Shown here one piece after another: positions 1 through 10,495 of a stretch of 64,000 nt of DNA. A program made the position numbers and the translations under genes. Numbering within the stretch: the first letter of the stretch is position 1; every line of letters starts with the position of its first letter. Source of the stretch: Liopterus haemorrhoidalis (taxonomy: Eukaryota; Arthropoda; Insecta; Coleoptera; Dytiscidae); NCBI GenBank assembly GCA_963971575.1, contig OZ020611.1, forward strand, positions 206,130,743-206,194,742, read 5' to 3'. Below the pieces are notes generated by a model. It did no database searches, was not told the origin of the DNA, and saw only the letters and a list, made by a program, of their open reading frames with translations.

Positions 1-53
1 AATAAATTAATATTCACAATTCATATTAATATTTACCTACGAAATAATAATAA

Positions 54-559
54 TACAGTGGAACCTCGAGATACGAGTTTAATTCGTTCCAGTATTGAGC
101 TCGTATGACGAATTTCTCGTATCTAGAAACAAACTTCCCGATTGATAATAATGGAAATCCAGTTAATCCGTTCCGCACCCCCAAAAATATCAACATAAAA
201 ATCAAATTTCCTAATAAATAACACTGGTAAATAATATAACCGTAGTTTACCTTTATGAAGAGTCCTGACTGGCGATAGGGATGTGGGGAAGACGAAACGG
301 GTTACTGTGGCGAAAGAGAGTCCCCCTCTGATTCAGGAAGGCTCTCTCTTCTTGGGAATTTTACCCCACTTAACTTTATTTTAGTTGCAAGTTGCTTTAC
401 CAAAAACTTATCTAATAACGCTTGCTTGGCTTAACAGTCTGGCTCTTTGCTCGTTACTCGAGTCAATGCTCGTATTTAGAGACGAATTTTCGCTCATACT
501 TTCCTCGTATCTCGAATTTCTCGTATATAGAGGTGCTCGTATCTCAAGGTTCCACTGTA
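54..559. mobile_element. Tigger/pogo-like MITE (non-autonomous, TA-flanked)
   Basis: The 5' end reads CAGTGGAACCTCGAGATACG and the reverse complement of the 3' end reads CAGTGGAACCTTGAGATACG, giving inverted repeats of about 22 bp at 56-77 and 536-557, each flanked by TA. Inside each end the motif CTCGTATCTCGAATTTCTCG recurs as subterminal repeats, as in pogo/Tigger MITEs. No coding sequence was recognised. Three more elements of this general type (17075, 31159 and 49630) have different terminal sequences, so they belong to separate subfamilies. Confidence 0.85.
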
Positions 560-565
560 ATAGAA

Positions 566-661
566 TTCCAACTTCTAGATAGGCGTATAAGGGGCAGAGA
601 AGGTAAGTTCTCCGTTTCTAGACCACCGGCCACAGATATGAAAGCCACGTGGTCAATGTGA
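566..661 (-). repeat. 3' fragment of the (ATT)n-tailed repeat seen at 59.1-60.0 kb
   Basis: This stretch matches the 59155-59235 sequence (motifs AGTTCTCC, TAGATCGCCAGCCA and ATATGAAAG in near-identical order). The homology stops at about 661 and resumes at about 2522, so the element between is an insertion into this older repeat. Confidence 0.7.
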
Positions 662-2521
662 CGTTTCGAGCAGTCCCAGCAAACATTCAACTAACGGCCG
701 AATGCCGGAAAACTGCTTTTACTGCTGGTAAATTACTGGCACCAAAAGTAAGTGCAACGCCAGTATTAATAATGTACTTCACATTTGTATTTCGCACTCC
801 GCCTATACGAAGTACTTTACCAGCATTTTATAAGCACTCCTTATTTGTATTAATCCAAGCAAACATTTTTATACGGGCCAGTACTGTTTAGGCACATACT
901 CCCCGGCATTGAAAGTAATGAGCCAGTGCTGGCATTTCGCACTGGGCCAGTACCCCGCTGTTCCGGTGGCCGTTAGCTGGGTCATCAATGGACCATTGAT
1001 GTATCAGTTGCTGACCCAGCAACGGTAAAGTGCAAAATAATCGCATTAGTTGCAAGATTATTTCTGACGGACCAGTGCTTATGTTACATTTTACTTTTGT
1101 TTAAAATTTTTTTTAAGCAACTTTCTATCCTTTTTTATTCTTCTAAAGTTGAAAAATTATTGTTTTACACAGCTATCGTCTCTTCTTCACTTATACTTTT
1201 TACTTAAAACTAAACTTTTTTTGAATGTAATAATTTGAAAAGTATGATTGTTCTTAGTCATAAAACGCCCTAACGGCGTGTCCTTCGAGGGTCAGTACAA
1301 GTTGAGACGTGTTCGTGGACAGTTTGTCAAGATGTGTATTTGAATAGTTATGGTTTTGTGAGCGCATTATACAGTTTTTTATTGTGATTTGTGTGTGTTT
1401 TGTTAGATTTAAGGACTTAGTTTACACAAACTGTTTCATGTTAAATTGTTTAATTTTTAGTTTAGTTCAATCATAGTTTTTTTCATGTAACATAATTTGT
1501 CATATTTCATTTTGAATAATGACATCTTAAATATTTTGTAAATATAATACTAACCTAAAATAATACAAACTTAATCCAAAACTGTAAAGCTTTTTTTACA
1601 ATATAAGTTTCTAAAAGTCAGTAATACACTATAAAAATCACCAAAATAACCAGATCTAGTTTGTTCTTACAAAAGTGAACAGCTTATAGCATTAATGCTT
1701 ATAAAATTTGATTATTGAATTTATTTTAACAAGTATGATTTCTTTAGGTTGGCACTCTTCAAGTCAGGGGGAAAAGATGTGGTAGATAATACAAGACGAA
1801 TATTGGCGAAAATTATTAGTCACCCCTTATCTTTAGAATGCAATTGGTTTGGCCGAAATAGGAGAAAACCATTTTCTTAAAATTCTTCATTAAATTAATA
1901 ATTTAAATAAACTAATTTCTTAGTTATTCCTGAAATTATATTTATTTAATATTTATAAATAAATCAATAAATTATAAGTGTTAATACAATTTATAATCGG
2001 TCAGTTTTACCATCGTTGAATAAATTTATTTAACAACTTAAGTTAACGATATCGCATCATTCTATTGACAGCAATGTTAATTTCTTCATTAATAGTTTAA
2101 AACCGATGCGATATTGTCAACTTTATTTGTTAAATAAATTTATTCAACGATGGTGAAAATGGCCATATGAGTATTTATTTTGCACCTAACCATTAATTTA
2201 TTTTAATACTGGGTAAGTACACGTATGTTACATTTGAAACACTAGAGAGTGGGTATAATATAAGCACTGGTCCGTCAGAAATAAATCTTGCAACTAATGC
2301 GATTATTTTGCACTTTACCGTTGCTGGGCCAGCAACTGATACATCAATGGGCCAGCTAACGGCCACGGGGACACCGGGGTACTGGCCCAGTACGTAATGC
2401 CAGCACTGGCCCATTACTTTCAATGCCGGGGAGTATGTGCTTTACTAGTACTGGCCCGTATAAAAATGTTTGCTGGGGTCCTACTATCCCTGTATGAACA
2501 GGTACTCATTTTAAATATAAA
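662..2521. mobile_element. Foldback DNA element with about 215-bp inverted repeats
   Basis: The segments 858-1080 and 2257-2474 are inverted copies of each other. Both contain GGGCCAGTACT, CCCCGGCATTG and a GCAAAATAATCGCATTAGTTGC-type block, and both run out to CAGCAAACATTTTTATACGG. A related CCCAGCAAACATT start at 674 suggests the outer 5' end lies about 185 bp further out. The surrounding repeat is continuous at 59.2 kb, which fixes the insertion at about 662 to 2521. No transposase was recognised in the AT-rich centre. The superfamily is unknown. The arms are full of GGCCAGT/ACTGGCC-type short palindromes. Confidence 0.7.
1999..2163. repeat. Hairpin nested in the foldback element
   Basis: The arms 1999-2057 and 2103-2163 are inverted copies (outer part ACCATCGTTGAATAAATTTA, inner part GATATCGCATC) around a loop of about 45 bp. 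It may be a nested MITE or an internal foldback of the host element. Confidence 0.75.
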
Positions 2522-2565
2522 TACTTGAGGCTGAGTCGACCCAGAGCTGACCTACGTAATAGAAT
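2522..2565 (-). repeat. Continuation of the (ATT)n-tailed repeat
   Basis: The segment TTGAGGCTGAGTCGACCCAG continues the match to 59245-59268 after the foldback insertion. The unmatched sequence between 2566 and 2859 is AT-rich intron in which I see nothing. Confidence 0.6.
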
Positions 2566-2859
2566 CTTTTTTCTATCGTCCTGCAAAGCCTTTTAAAATT
2601 TATTATGCTTCACAGAATAAATTTGTCGACCCACGCTCTATATATACTAGAGAATGAAAGATAATTTTAATCCTGATAGTAGAAAAAAAAAAAAAATACT
2701 TTTTACTTTAACATTTTTTCCTAAAAGTGTGAATAAATAAAATTGATGCTAGATTAAAATATTTTAGCATAAAATTCACTCGAAATTTCTTTGTAACCTT
2801 TATTATATTCTGAACTTCAATTAGATTTAAAGAGATAAAAATGATATAAATAAGATTAC

Positions 2860-3030
2860 CTTTGACGCTGCTAATCCTCCTAAAGCAGCGACACCGAGCG
2901 TGTTGAACAGGGCAGATCCGATGACAGTTCCAACCCCTATATCAGATTGTGTGATGAAGGTTCCCACGCAATTCACAAAGAACTCCGGCGCTGAGGTCGC
3001 TATAGCCATGAAAGTCGCTGCAGCTACGTC
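2860..3030 (-). CDS. SLC24/NCKX K+-dependent Na+/Ca2+ exchanger, alpha-1 repeat exon
   Basis: This is an internal exon of 171 nt (57 codons, phase 0 at both ends). On the minus strand the acceptor is ..TTTGACAG|GAC at 3030 and the donor is AAAG|GTAATC at 2860. The product starts [20 protein letters not shown] and continues through [14 protein letters not shown]. This is the alpha-1 repeat of cation/Ca2+ exchangers, with the conserved SAPE glutamate that lines the ion-binding site and a GS-A-FN motif. In this family the protein sits in the plasma membrane and exports Ca2+ plus K+ in exchange for Na+. Where many relatives have DVAGATFMA, this copy has DVAAATFMA. It joins in frame to the exon at 22103-22578, whose last residues are ELSE. 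The next exon downstream was not found in 1-2859. The orthologue within SLC24 cannot be assigned from this fragment. Confidence 0.9.
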
Positions 3031-3249
3031 CTGTCAAATATGAACAAAAGAATACATGTACAAGTACTTCTAAATATTTTAAGAACACTTGTTCAACTTT
3101 TTTAAAAGTTACTTTTAGAAAAATGTTCTGAGAGATATATAAAATAGATATTTTAAGTTTTCCTTACAGGAAGAGTTTATATATATATATTAGGTCGTGA
3201 AGGATGAAATTTGTACAAAAAAAAGCAAAGTTGGTTGATAACTTACAAA

Positions 3250-3680
3250 TATCAGGAATTTTTTTTTTTTTTTTTTGATCAAATATGCACCCATATTGTC
3301 TTTACACTTTTGCCATTTAAGCGGCAGGTTGTTCAGGTCGGTGGTCTAAAACCCTGGCGGACGAGAGTCAATGAATTCCTTGAAGGCCAGTTTTACAGCA
3401 TTGTCGGAATTAACCTGTTAAAAAGTTGTCCAAATTGCGGAAGAAGTGGTTGTCAGTGGGGGCTAGGTGTGGTGAGTATGGAGGATGATGAAGAAGTTTC
3501 AACTCCAATTCTTGTAATTTTGCCACAGTCATTTGTGCAGTGTGTGGTCTAGCGTTATCATGCAATAAGATAGGAGTCGATCTGTTGACCAATCTAGGCT
3601 ATTTTCTTTAAGTTTTTGCATCATTTCGTCCAGTTGGTTGCAGTATATTTCTGCTGTGATCGATGAGCCAGGTTTTTCTT
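3250..3680 (-). pseudogene. Mariner transposase, C-terminal catalytic part (broken)
   Basis: A 60-residue open stretch (3592-3410) contains LLHDNARPHTA, the second catalytic Asp region, and HPPYSPHLAPTDNHFF, the third. The spacing fits the DD34D mariner family. SPDLAP has become SPHLAP, and the frame is lost on both sides. Upstream codons (about 3680-3592) continue the homology in another frame. It is a dead copy with no promoter of its own visible. Confidence 0.8.
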
Positions 3681-3685
3681 TTTTT

Positions 3686-4117
3686 TTTGTTTGGTTTTTA
3701 ATTTCATTGCTTTGGGTATTCTGACTTTTCCCAGTCTATATATATATTATTGTTTGACTCACGTACATTTTAATTCAAAGGACACCCATCTTCAAAAAGA
3801 TGTTCATAATTATAACACAAGGGGCAAAGACTTAATACGACCTAATTACGTAAGACTATCCACAACAAGGTATTCATTAAACTATTTTGCTATTAAATAT
3901 TATAATGTACTACCAAGTGGGATTAAGAGGTTATCAAATAATATCTTTGCCTCAAAGATAAAAGATTATTTGGAGAACAAAGCATATTATAGTTTTGATG
4001 AATACCTGTTTACCTGTTGGGTGATTTCAGTGCACTGAAGGAGTAGTCATGAACCTTTTTTCTCTATCATTATTTATTTCTTCTCTATCATTATTTTTTG
4101 GCAAATTATTTTTAAAG

Positions 4118-4185
<68 letters not shown>

Positions 4186-4301
4186 TATATTTATTTATTT
4201 TTTTTCTTGATGTATTTTTCATTTTTAATGTACGACTGTAAAATATTGTAATTTATTGTTAACAGGAATAAATATGATTATTATTATTATTATTATTATT
4301 A
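3686..4301 (+). mobile_element. 5'-truncated non-LTR retrotransposon (LINE), ORF2 C-terminus and (ATT)n tail
   Basis: Codons 3691-4038 encode the C-terminal domain found after the reverse transcriptase in Jockey/CR1-like LINEs: LGILTFPSLYIY, then HNYNTRGKDLI, then NYFAIKYYNVLPSGIK. The frame ends at TGA 4036. A 3' UTR with an (AT)n tract follows, then AATAAATATG and an (ATT)n tail ending at about 4301. It lies inside the mariner at 3190-4622, so it inserted after that element. I could not find a clean target-site duplication. Confidence 0.75.
4122..4182. repeat. (AT)n microsatellite
   Basis: An uninterrupted TA dinucleotide run of about 60 bp lies in the 3' UTR of the LINE fragment. Confidence 0.95.
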
Positions 4302-4735
4302 AGTTACCTGTATGAAATTTGGCGAACCAATTTAATATTGTCTGCTGCGTAGTAACACTAGAGCCAAATACACTATTAAAGTTTCGCGCGGTCTGCGATT
4401 CCGTAGTTCCTCAGAACTCATACTTCATAATAGTGCGAATTTCCAACCGTAAAAAATGCTATTTTTTAGAGCATACAATGATTTCTTTAAACAGGCGAGA
4501 TGTGTAGTTTCCACAAAAAAAAAAAGAAAAACAGAACGGTAAAATATTAAGCCAATGTCAAATAATAAGCTGTTCAAGTTGGCAATATTATTTACTACAA
4601 ATTTCATCCTTGACGACCTGATACAATCGATTCTTGACATTCGCCGGAGTTATTCCTATTCTAGACTTTTAGGCGGAACTAGATGTTGCAATATAGTAAC
4701 TTTTATAGTTTGATTCGGTATTTTGTCCATTTTGG

Positions 4736-5182
4736 TTAAGCTTTGCAGAAAAATGTCGATTTTTTTGTGACGTTGATAAATCGTTTTTTAAAAATTATTG
4801 TGTGGTATTAAAAGAATGCTCTTAAGACGTACATTAAGACACAAAAGGTAGTTTTTTAAAATTCGTTTCATTTTAGCAAAAAATGTGCTAAAAAAAGTTC
4901 TTGTCCCGCACTCTTTTACCCAAAGGGGTTAAACTAAAAATCTGAAAAAATTATGATCTGAGCCGAAAACGTATGAGAGAATTTTTTTACCATATTGCGT
5001 TTGTTAAAAATATAGTAGTTTTTCTGTTTTTGAAAAATTAATTAATTTTTTAATTCATGGCTAAATTATAGCTAATAATGTTATGGATTTTTTGTTTTAA
5101 AGGCTAAGGTAGTGTGAGTCTATTTTTTTTAATATAATTATTTTAACAGCTGGGACAAAGTTCGTATGTATAGACTCTACAC
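4736..5182 (+). repeat. Dispersed repeat family D, left part
   Basis: Motifs GTGCTAAAAAAAGTTCTTGTC, then AGGGGTTAAACTAAAAATCTG and TTTTTAATTCATGGCTAAAT, recur in the same order at 48.8-49.1 kb and inverted at 50.4-50.7 kb. The right part continues after the hAT insertion at 6360. No coding sequence was seen. Confidence 0.75.
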
Positions 5183-5335
5183 CAGGGGTCCCCAAAGTGG
5201 TCGTTATCGACCCCCCGGGGGTCGATATGACATTGTTAGGGGTCGATTCTGGCTCGGGGGTCGATTGGGGGTCCATGGAAAAAAGTTAAAATTACTAGTA
5301 TATAGTATATATATATAATACAGAATTCGCGGCAA

Positions 5336-6134
5336 TTGGAAGTAAAAGATGAAGACTTGGAAATAAACACAAAGCATCTTCAAAAATCGAGCGTGGATTT
5401 TAAATTGCCTTTTGAGGATTTAGAGAACATGCACATCCCAGATAGGATTATCGCGCCTTTTTCTGCAGATGTTGAATATATCGAAAGTAATATACAAGAT
5501 GAATTTATTGAATTGTCAGTTGAGCTTGAAGCTAAAACGCTTTTTAAAAATATTACTTTAAGTTACTTTTGGACTAATGTAAATGTTATTGAGAAGTGAC
5601 ATTAGCTATAGAGGCGCTGTTTTCGCTTACAAAATGGCGATTGGAATAGGATTTATTGACATTTGCCATTTGATACACAAGAATTTACATTGCAATTAAT
5701 TTTCTGTTGCGATTTTAAAGACATTTTATTAAAGTTTTCTTCACTTTAACACATACAAACAATGCAATTAAATGAGCCACATCCAACAAAATCCTATTCC
5801 GTTAAGTTCCAAAATATTCCGCTAGGTGTCACTTCAGTTATTGTCAGTTCTCAATACAGAAATATCCAAAATGTCCATTTCCGAAAGTTCCCTTTTTGCT
5901 AGCATTTCCAAGCTCGTATATGGTTGAGGCTGGTTTTAGCCATATTAATTCCATCGTACGAATGTACATAGATTGATATAGCCTAGGCTAGATGATGATG
6001 ATAAATTCCATCCTGACAAAACAGAGAAACAAGTTAGATGTAGAATTCCGTGGCGATTTAAGGCTGAAATTAACTAATTTTGAACCCGACATTGCTAATC
6101 TTGCAAAGAGTCACCAACCACACTCGTCTCTTTG
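5336..6134 (+). pseudogene. hAT transposase C-terminal remnant (ZBED5/FAM200-like)
   Basis: An open stretch of 87 codons (5336-5599) resembles the region before the hAT dimerisation domain (…FWTNVN). After the MITE at 5589-5854 the homology resumes with YPKCPFPKV, then LLAFPSSYMVEAGFSHINSI, the core of the hATC dimerisation domain, and then RNKLDVEFRGDLRLKLTNF. A further 57-bp segment sits between direct repeats of AATTCCATC (5947-5955 and 6004-6012) and breaks the domain again. The N-terminal BED finger and catalytic regions are absent. It is non-functional and is known as coding only by family resemblance. Confidence 0.8.
5589..5854. mobile_element. TA-flanked MITE nested in the hAT transposase
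   Basis: Inverted ends are TTGAGAAGTGACATTA at 5589 and, inverted at 5854, TTGAGAACTGACAATA. Each is flanked by TA (5587-5588 and 5855-5856), as for Tc1/mariner-derived MITEs. Both arms also contain GGAATAGGATTT further in. Removing it brings the two transposase segments together to within one base of frame, which supports the boundaries. It carries no coding sequence. Confidence 0.8.
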
Positions 6135-6359
6135 ACAATGACAGTCAATTTTATTTAATAATAAAATTATTGCAAGTAGATATAATTATATTAGATAAAT
6201 GTAATATAAATAAAAAACATTGTACAATAAACAATATAAGAAATCACATTATTTTTTGCTTGTCCTATTATAATAACGTAATTGTAAAATAGAGGGGGTC
6301 GATAAGAAGTCGAGAAACTCTGCTAAGGGTCGACGGTAAAAAAAGTTTGGGGACCCCTG

Positions 6360-6655
6360 CTCTACACATATGAATACCACACTACACTCTACACTGTAGA
6401 GTGTAGTGTGCAGTATTCAGTTATATTATTACACTGATATATGTTGTGATTCAATATATTGTTTGCATTACTTTAGATCTTTGTTTTTCAGGTATCAAAA
6501 AGGAATAAATCATTTATAATAATGAAATACTTATAAAGCAAATAACTCATTGTTAATAGGGATAATACGTTTCTGACATTGAAAAAATTTATCACTATGT
6601 TTCATTTATCAATATATTTCTTAATAATCTAATGAAGACTTGAATACGAAGCAAA
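6360..6655 (+). repeat. Dispersed repeat family D, right part
   Basis: Sequence from AATATATTGTTTGCATTACT through CAGGTATCAAAAAGGAATAA to CTAATGAAGAC matches 49195-49390 in the same order and orientation. This shows that the hAT split a pre-existing repeat. Confidence 0.75.
6371..6419. repeat. Near-perfect palindrome beside the hAT insertion site
   Basis: The arms CACACTACACTCTACA and TGTAGAGTGTAGTGTG (6378-6393 and 6395-6410) are perfect with a 1-nt loop, and TGAATAC/GTATTCA extends them. The left arm contains a third copy of CTCTACAC, the hAT target duplication. Confidence 0.9.
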
Positions 6656-6663
6656 TGCAGAAA

Positions 6664-6828
6664 CCAGTGGCGAAGGAAGACCTCCGCTAGACTTGCCCTC
6701 CCATATAAAAAAATAATAATAAAAAAAAAAAATTTTTTTTTTTTAAATTTAAAAGAAGATTTAGGTAAATAAAAATATGACCCTAGCACTTCCATTAAAA
6801 TTATCAATTTTGAGTCTAATTTATTTGT
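6664..6828. repeat. Fragment of a CAGTGGCGAAGG-type MITE and low-complexity A/T
   Basis: The segment CCAGTGGCGAAGGAAGACCT with CGCTAGACTTGCC resembles, inverted, the segment at about 37250-37290. An A-rich/T-rich block follows. About 47 bp at 6782-6828 are shared, inverted, with 12932-12977. Confidence 0.45.
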
Positions 6829-7001
6829 TTAACAGGTTGACTGGCAATTACGATTTTTCTCGTAGTTAGCGTTCTTGCCCGGGATGCGGACTACGAGATT
6901 ACTTGTAGTACATTGACTTCTTATAATAATATAATATGGCTATATCAAATTGACTTCTGAGACAAGAATCCTGAATCTTGCCTTGGCAGTCAACGTGTTA
7001 A
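6829..7001. mobile_element. piggyBac-like TTAA MITE, copy 1
   Basis: It is bounded by TTAA on both sides, with ends TTAACAGGTTGACTGGC and, inverted, TTAACACGTTGACTGCC. It is an inverted near-identical copy of 12771-12931, differing mainly by small indels. It is non-coding. Homology between the two copies extends about 47 bp beyond one TTAA (see findings). Confidence 0.7.
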
Positions 7002-7106
7002 TTGTTAATTGGGATTTTAATAAAAAACAATAGGGTTCTTCCAAATTGTTAGGAAATTTTTTTAGTAGAACGAACTAAGTTAAACCGTTTTTGAGTTATC
7101 GTGTAC

Positions 7107-7565
<459 letters not shown>

Positions 7566-8735
7566 AATATTCCTAAACATCCAGTATTTTGTTAGCTTCT
7601 TACACTTATTAAATACTTACAAAATCCTGAAATGAGTGAAAATTCGCACTTCACATAAATTTTTTCTTATTAGTGAAATATGTACAAAAGTGGCAAAAAT
7701 TACTTTTCTGATAATAAATACACTGGAGACTTCAACAATATCATAACTATTCAATTAGTTAAATTCAATAAAAATGCGAAACTAAATATGCAAACATCAA
7801 TGTCAAACAATATCCTTATGTACTGTATGGTGAAATGCATCATGTAAAGCTAGGGTACAAATTAAACGTAATTTTGTAAATTGACACACGCTAAATTCAA
7901 ACGCCTTTCAATAATATTTGAATGCTCTGTACAATAACGTGAAGTAGTATATTACCCATCCTTGCATATGAGTGACGATAAAATTGTTTACGTTTTAATA
8001 TTTTTTTGTTTTAAACATTATGTCAGTAGGAGGAACAGCTGGAGCCACAGGGAACGCCACCTAATAAACTACATATATCTCACTTATTATTAACTATATA
8101 GAAAAAATATAATAAATCCTTCAAGGTACCGATGTTGACAATTTTTTTTATAATAAGTTAAATATTTCAAGATTCCATCAAGAAGATTTAATCGAATTTG
8201 TAAAATAAAATACATCTGATAAATAAAAGAATAGTTAACGAACCGTTCTCAAATTCTATTCTTTTTTATCTAACAGTGCGCAAAAATTTTTCAAAGGTTA
8301 GACACAATTTATAAAGGTTCATGATTAAATTTCCTTTGAGGTAGCCTAAATTTCTCTTTAAATTACAATGTTAGTTTCTATCAGAAATTACATCTGAACA
8401 ATGTAAAATACTCATAATTTATTCACTTCATCGCAAAAGCTACATAAAACATTTTATAATTTAGCCCTGTGCAACTCAGGCCACTTAGTTCAGTTTTGGT
8501 GTTCAGTTTTGCCGCTAATGTTAAGATTGACCAGGATCTAATGAATATATGCATTAAATATTGTTGTGGTACCTTATTTTGTAACCGATTACAATTTTGT
8601 ACTTGTAATTAGCACAACAAATAATGGATCCTATAATATAATACGCCTGTTTGTATGTTCGTATGTTCGACCGGACGCCTGTTTGTATGTTCGACCGGTC
8701 GTTTCTTCATTCCCCGATAGAGGCGCGCATATGTT
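7566..8735. other. Non-coding AT-rich stretch
   Basis: The only recognisable item is a short repeat at 7605-7665 with a GTGAAAATTCGCAC core. It is also found at 23.70, 48.19 and 50.24 kb. A small direct repeat GCCTGTTTGTATGTTCG lies at 8645-8690. No gene was seen. Confidence 0.6.
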
Positions 8736-8822
8736 AATTATTTTACAGTGACTGTATAAAGACAGTGTGGCCATATGAACTGTAGCCGCCATGTTTATTC
8801 CAGATTTGTATTGGGTTATCAC

Positions 8823-10212
8823 GGATTCTTTAATATCTCTTCGGGTCGATGGGATATCGACTTAGTTTTTGCTTACAAAGATTACACATACATATGCCGA
8901 AAAACTTATTTCAGGATTTTGTCCTAATCAACCCCTAAAGGGGTGAATCTACAAACGGGGTGAATTTTACATCCCGTCGTATTTCCTGTGTTTGTTGAGT
9001 TATAAGGTTTCTTTTTGGCACATAGGTGTCTTTTTATAATATCTCGAAATGGTTTTGACAGTTTTTTAAAATTTCACCCCTAAAGGGTGAAAAGGGGTAA
9101 TATGTGATTTCAAGGATTCTTTAATATCTCTTAGGACCAATAAGATATCCACTTGCTTTTTGCTTACAAAAAATACCCATACAAAACCGAAAAACTAATT
9201 CCAGCATTTTGTCCTTATCAACCCCTAAAGGGGTGAATCTACAATTGGTGCGAATTATACACCCCGCCGTATTTCCTGTGATTGTTGACATGTGACATTA
9301 CTGTTTGGCACGTAGGTGTATTTTTAAAATATTTCGAAATGGTTTTGACAGTTTTTTTAAATTTCAGCCCCAAAGGGTGAAAAGGGGTGACATGTGATTT
9401 CAAGGATTCCTTAATATTTCTTAGGACCAATAAGATATCAACTTAGTTTTTGCTTACGAAGATTACCCATACAAATGCCGAAAAACTTGTTTCAGGATTT
9501 TGCCCTAATCAACCCCTAAAGGGGTGAATCTACAATCGGGGTGAATTTTACATCCCGTCGTATTTCCTGTGTTTGTTGAGTTCTAAGGTTTCTTTTTGGC
9601 ACATAGGTGTCTTTTTATAATATCTCGAAATGGTTTTGACAGTTTTTTAAAATTTCACCCCTAAAGGGTGAAAAGGGGTAATATGTGATTTCAAGGATTC
9701 TTTAATATCTCTTAGGACCAATAAGATATCGACTTGCTTTTTGCTTACAAAAATTACCCATACAAATACCGAAAAACTAATTTCAGGATTTTGTTCTTAT
9801 CAACCCCTAAAGGGGCGAATCTACAATTGGGGTGAATTATACATCCCGTCGTATTTCCTGTGATTGTTGAGATGTAACATTACTTTTTGGCACATAGGTG
9901 TATTTTTAAAATATTTCGAAATGACAGTTTTATAAATTTCAGCCCCAAAGGGTGAAAAGGGGTGACATGTGATTTCAAGGATTCCTTAATATCTCTTAGG
10001 ACCAATAAGATACCGACTTGGTTTTTGCTTACAAAGATTACTCATACAAATGCCGAAAAACTTATTTCAGGATTTTGCCTAATCAACCCCTGAAGGTGTG
10101 AATCTACAAACGGGGTGAATTATACATCCCGTCGTATTTCCTGTGTTTGTTGTGTTACACAATTTCTTTTTTGCACAAATGTGTCTTTTTAAAATATCTC
10201 GAAATAGTATTG
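8823..10212 (+). repeat. About 290-bp tandem repeat, 4.8 units, alternating A/B monomers
   Basis: GGATTC(T/C)TTAATAT(C/T)TC recurs at 8823, 9114, 9404, 9695 and 9979, so the period is about 284-291 bp. Each unit has AACCCCTAAAGGGGTGAA and CACCCCTAAAGGGTGAAA palindromic cores. Units 1 and 3 share variants (GTGTCTTTTTATAATATCTC), and units 2 and 4 share others (GTGTATTTTTAAAATATTTC). This indicates a two-monomer higher-order unit of about 581 bp. Confidence 0.95.
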
Positions 10213-10290
10213 AAAAACGCATGTTTATATATAAAAAAAAAAAATAGGATATTTTCATATTAAAAAAGAATAAGCAGAACATGTTATATA

Positions 10291-10495
10291 CCCTGACTTC
10301 AAAAAGAAATTACATAAGAGTTGGCTATGGAAAAATAAAATAATGTATACTACAAGCTTTATGTAACAATAAATAACTTATGACAACAAGAGTGATTTAA
10401 TTAATTCAGACAGTAAATTAATTCTAAAGCTTTCTGTTGACATTACTTTTATTTTCCATAGCCAACCCTTATGTAATTTCTTTTTGAACTCATGG
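10291..10495. mobile_element. TA-flanked MITE with about 50-bp inverted repeats
   Basis: The ends CCCTGACTTCAAAAAGAAAT and, inverted, CCATGAGTTCAAAAAGAAAT continue through TACATAAG and TTGGCTATGGAAAAT. TATA flanks both sides. The size and ends fit a Tc1/mariner-derived MITE. It is nested within the larger transposon. Confidence 0.8.

Larger units (their letters stand above)
3190..4622 (-). mobile_element. Mariner (DD34D) relic interrupted by a LINE 3' end
   Basis: The terminal inverted repeats are TTAGGTCGTGAAGGATGAAA at 3190 and, at 4622 on the minus strand, ATCAGGTCGTCAAGGATGAA, flanked by TA. The minus strand encodes mariner transposase pieces. An N-terminal helix-turn-helix region lies at about 4440-4320 (…QTILNWFAKFH). 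The catalytic C-terminal half lies at about 3680-3250. The two are separated by a LINE fragment with an (ATT)n tail (3686-4301). Stops and frameshifts make it inactive. Confidence 0.85.
5183..6359 (+). mobile_element. hAT element with perfect 8-bp target-site duplication
   Basis: The ends are CAGGGGTCCCCAAAGTGG at 5183 and, inverted at 6359, CAGGGGTCCCCAAACTTT. The 8-bp duplication CTCTACAC is perfect at 5175-5182 and 6360-6367. The subterminal GGGGTCGAT repeats are typical of this hAT type. It encodes only the C-terminal third of a transposase, split by a MITE. The insertion site lies inside repeat family D. Confidence 0.95.

Noticed and set aside
8823..10212. CRISPR-like array
   Set aside because: The 290-bp units are contiguous, with no short repeat and unique-spacer pattern. 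The setting is eukaryotic intron DNA.
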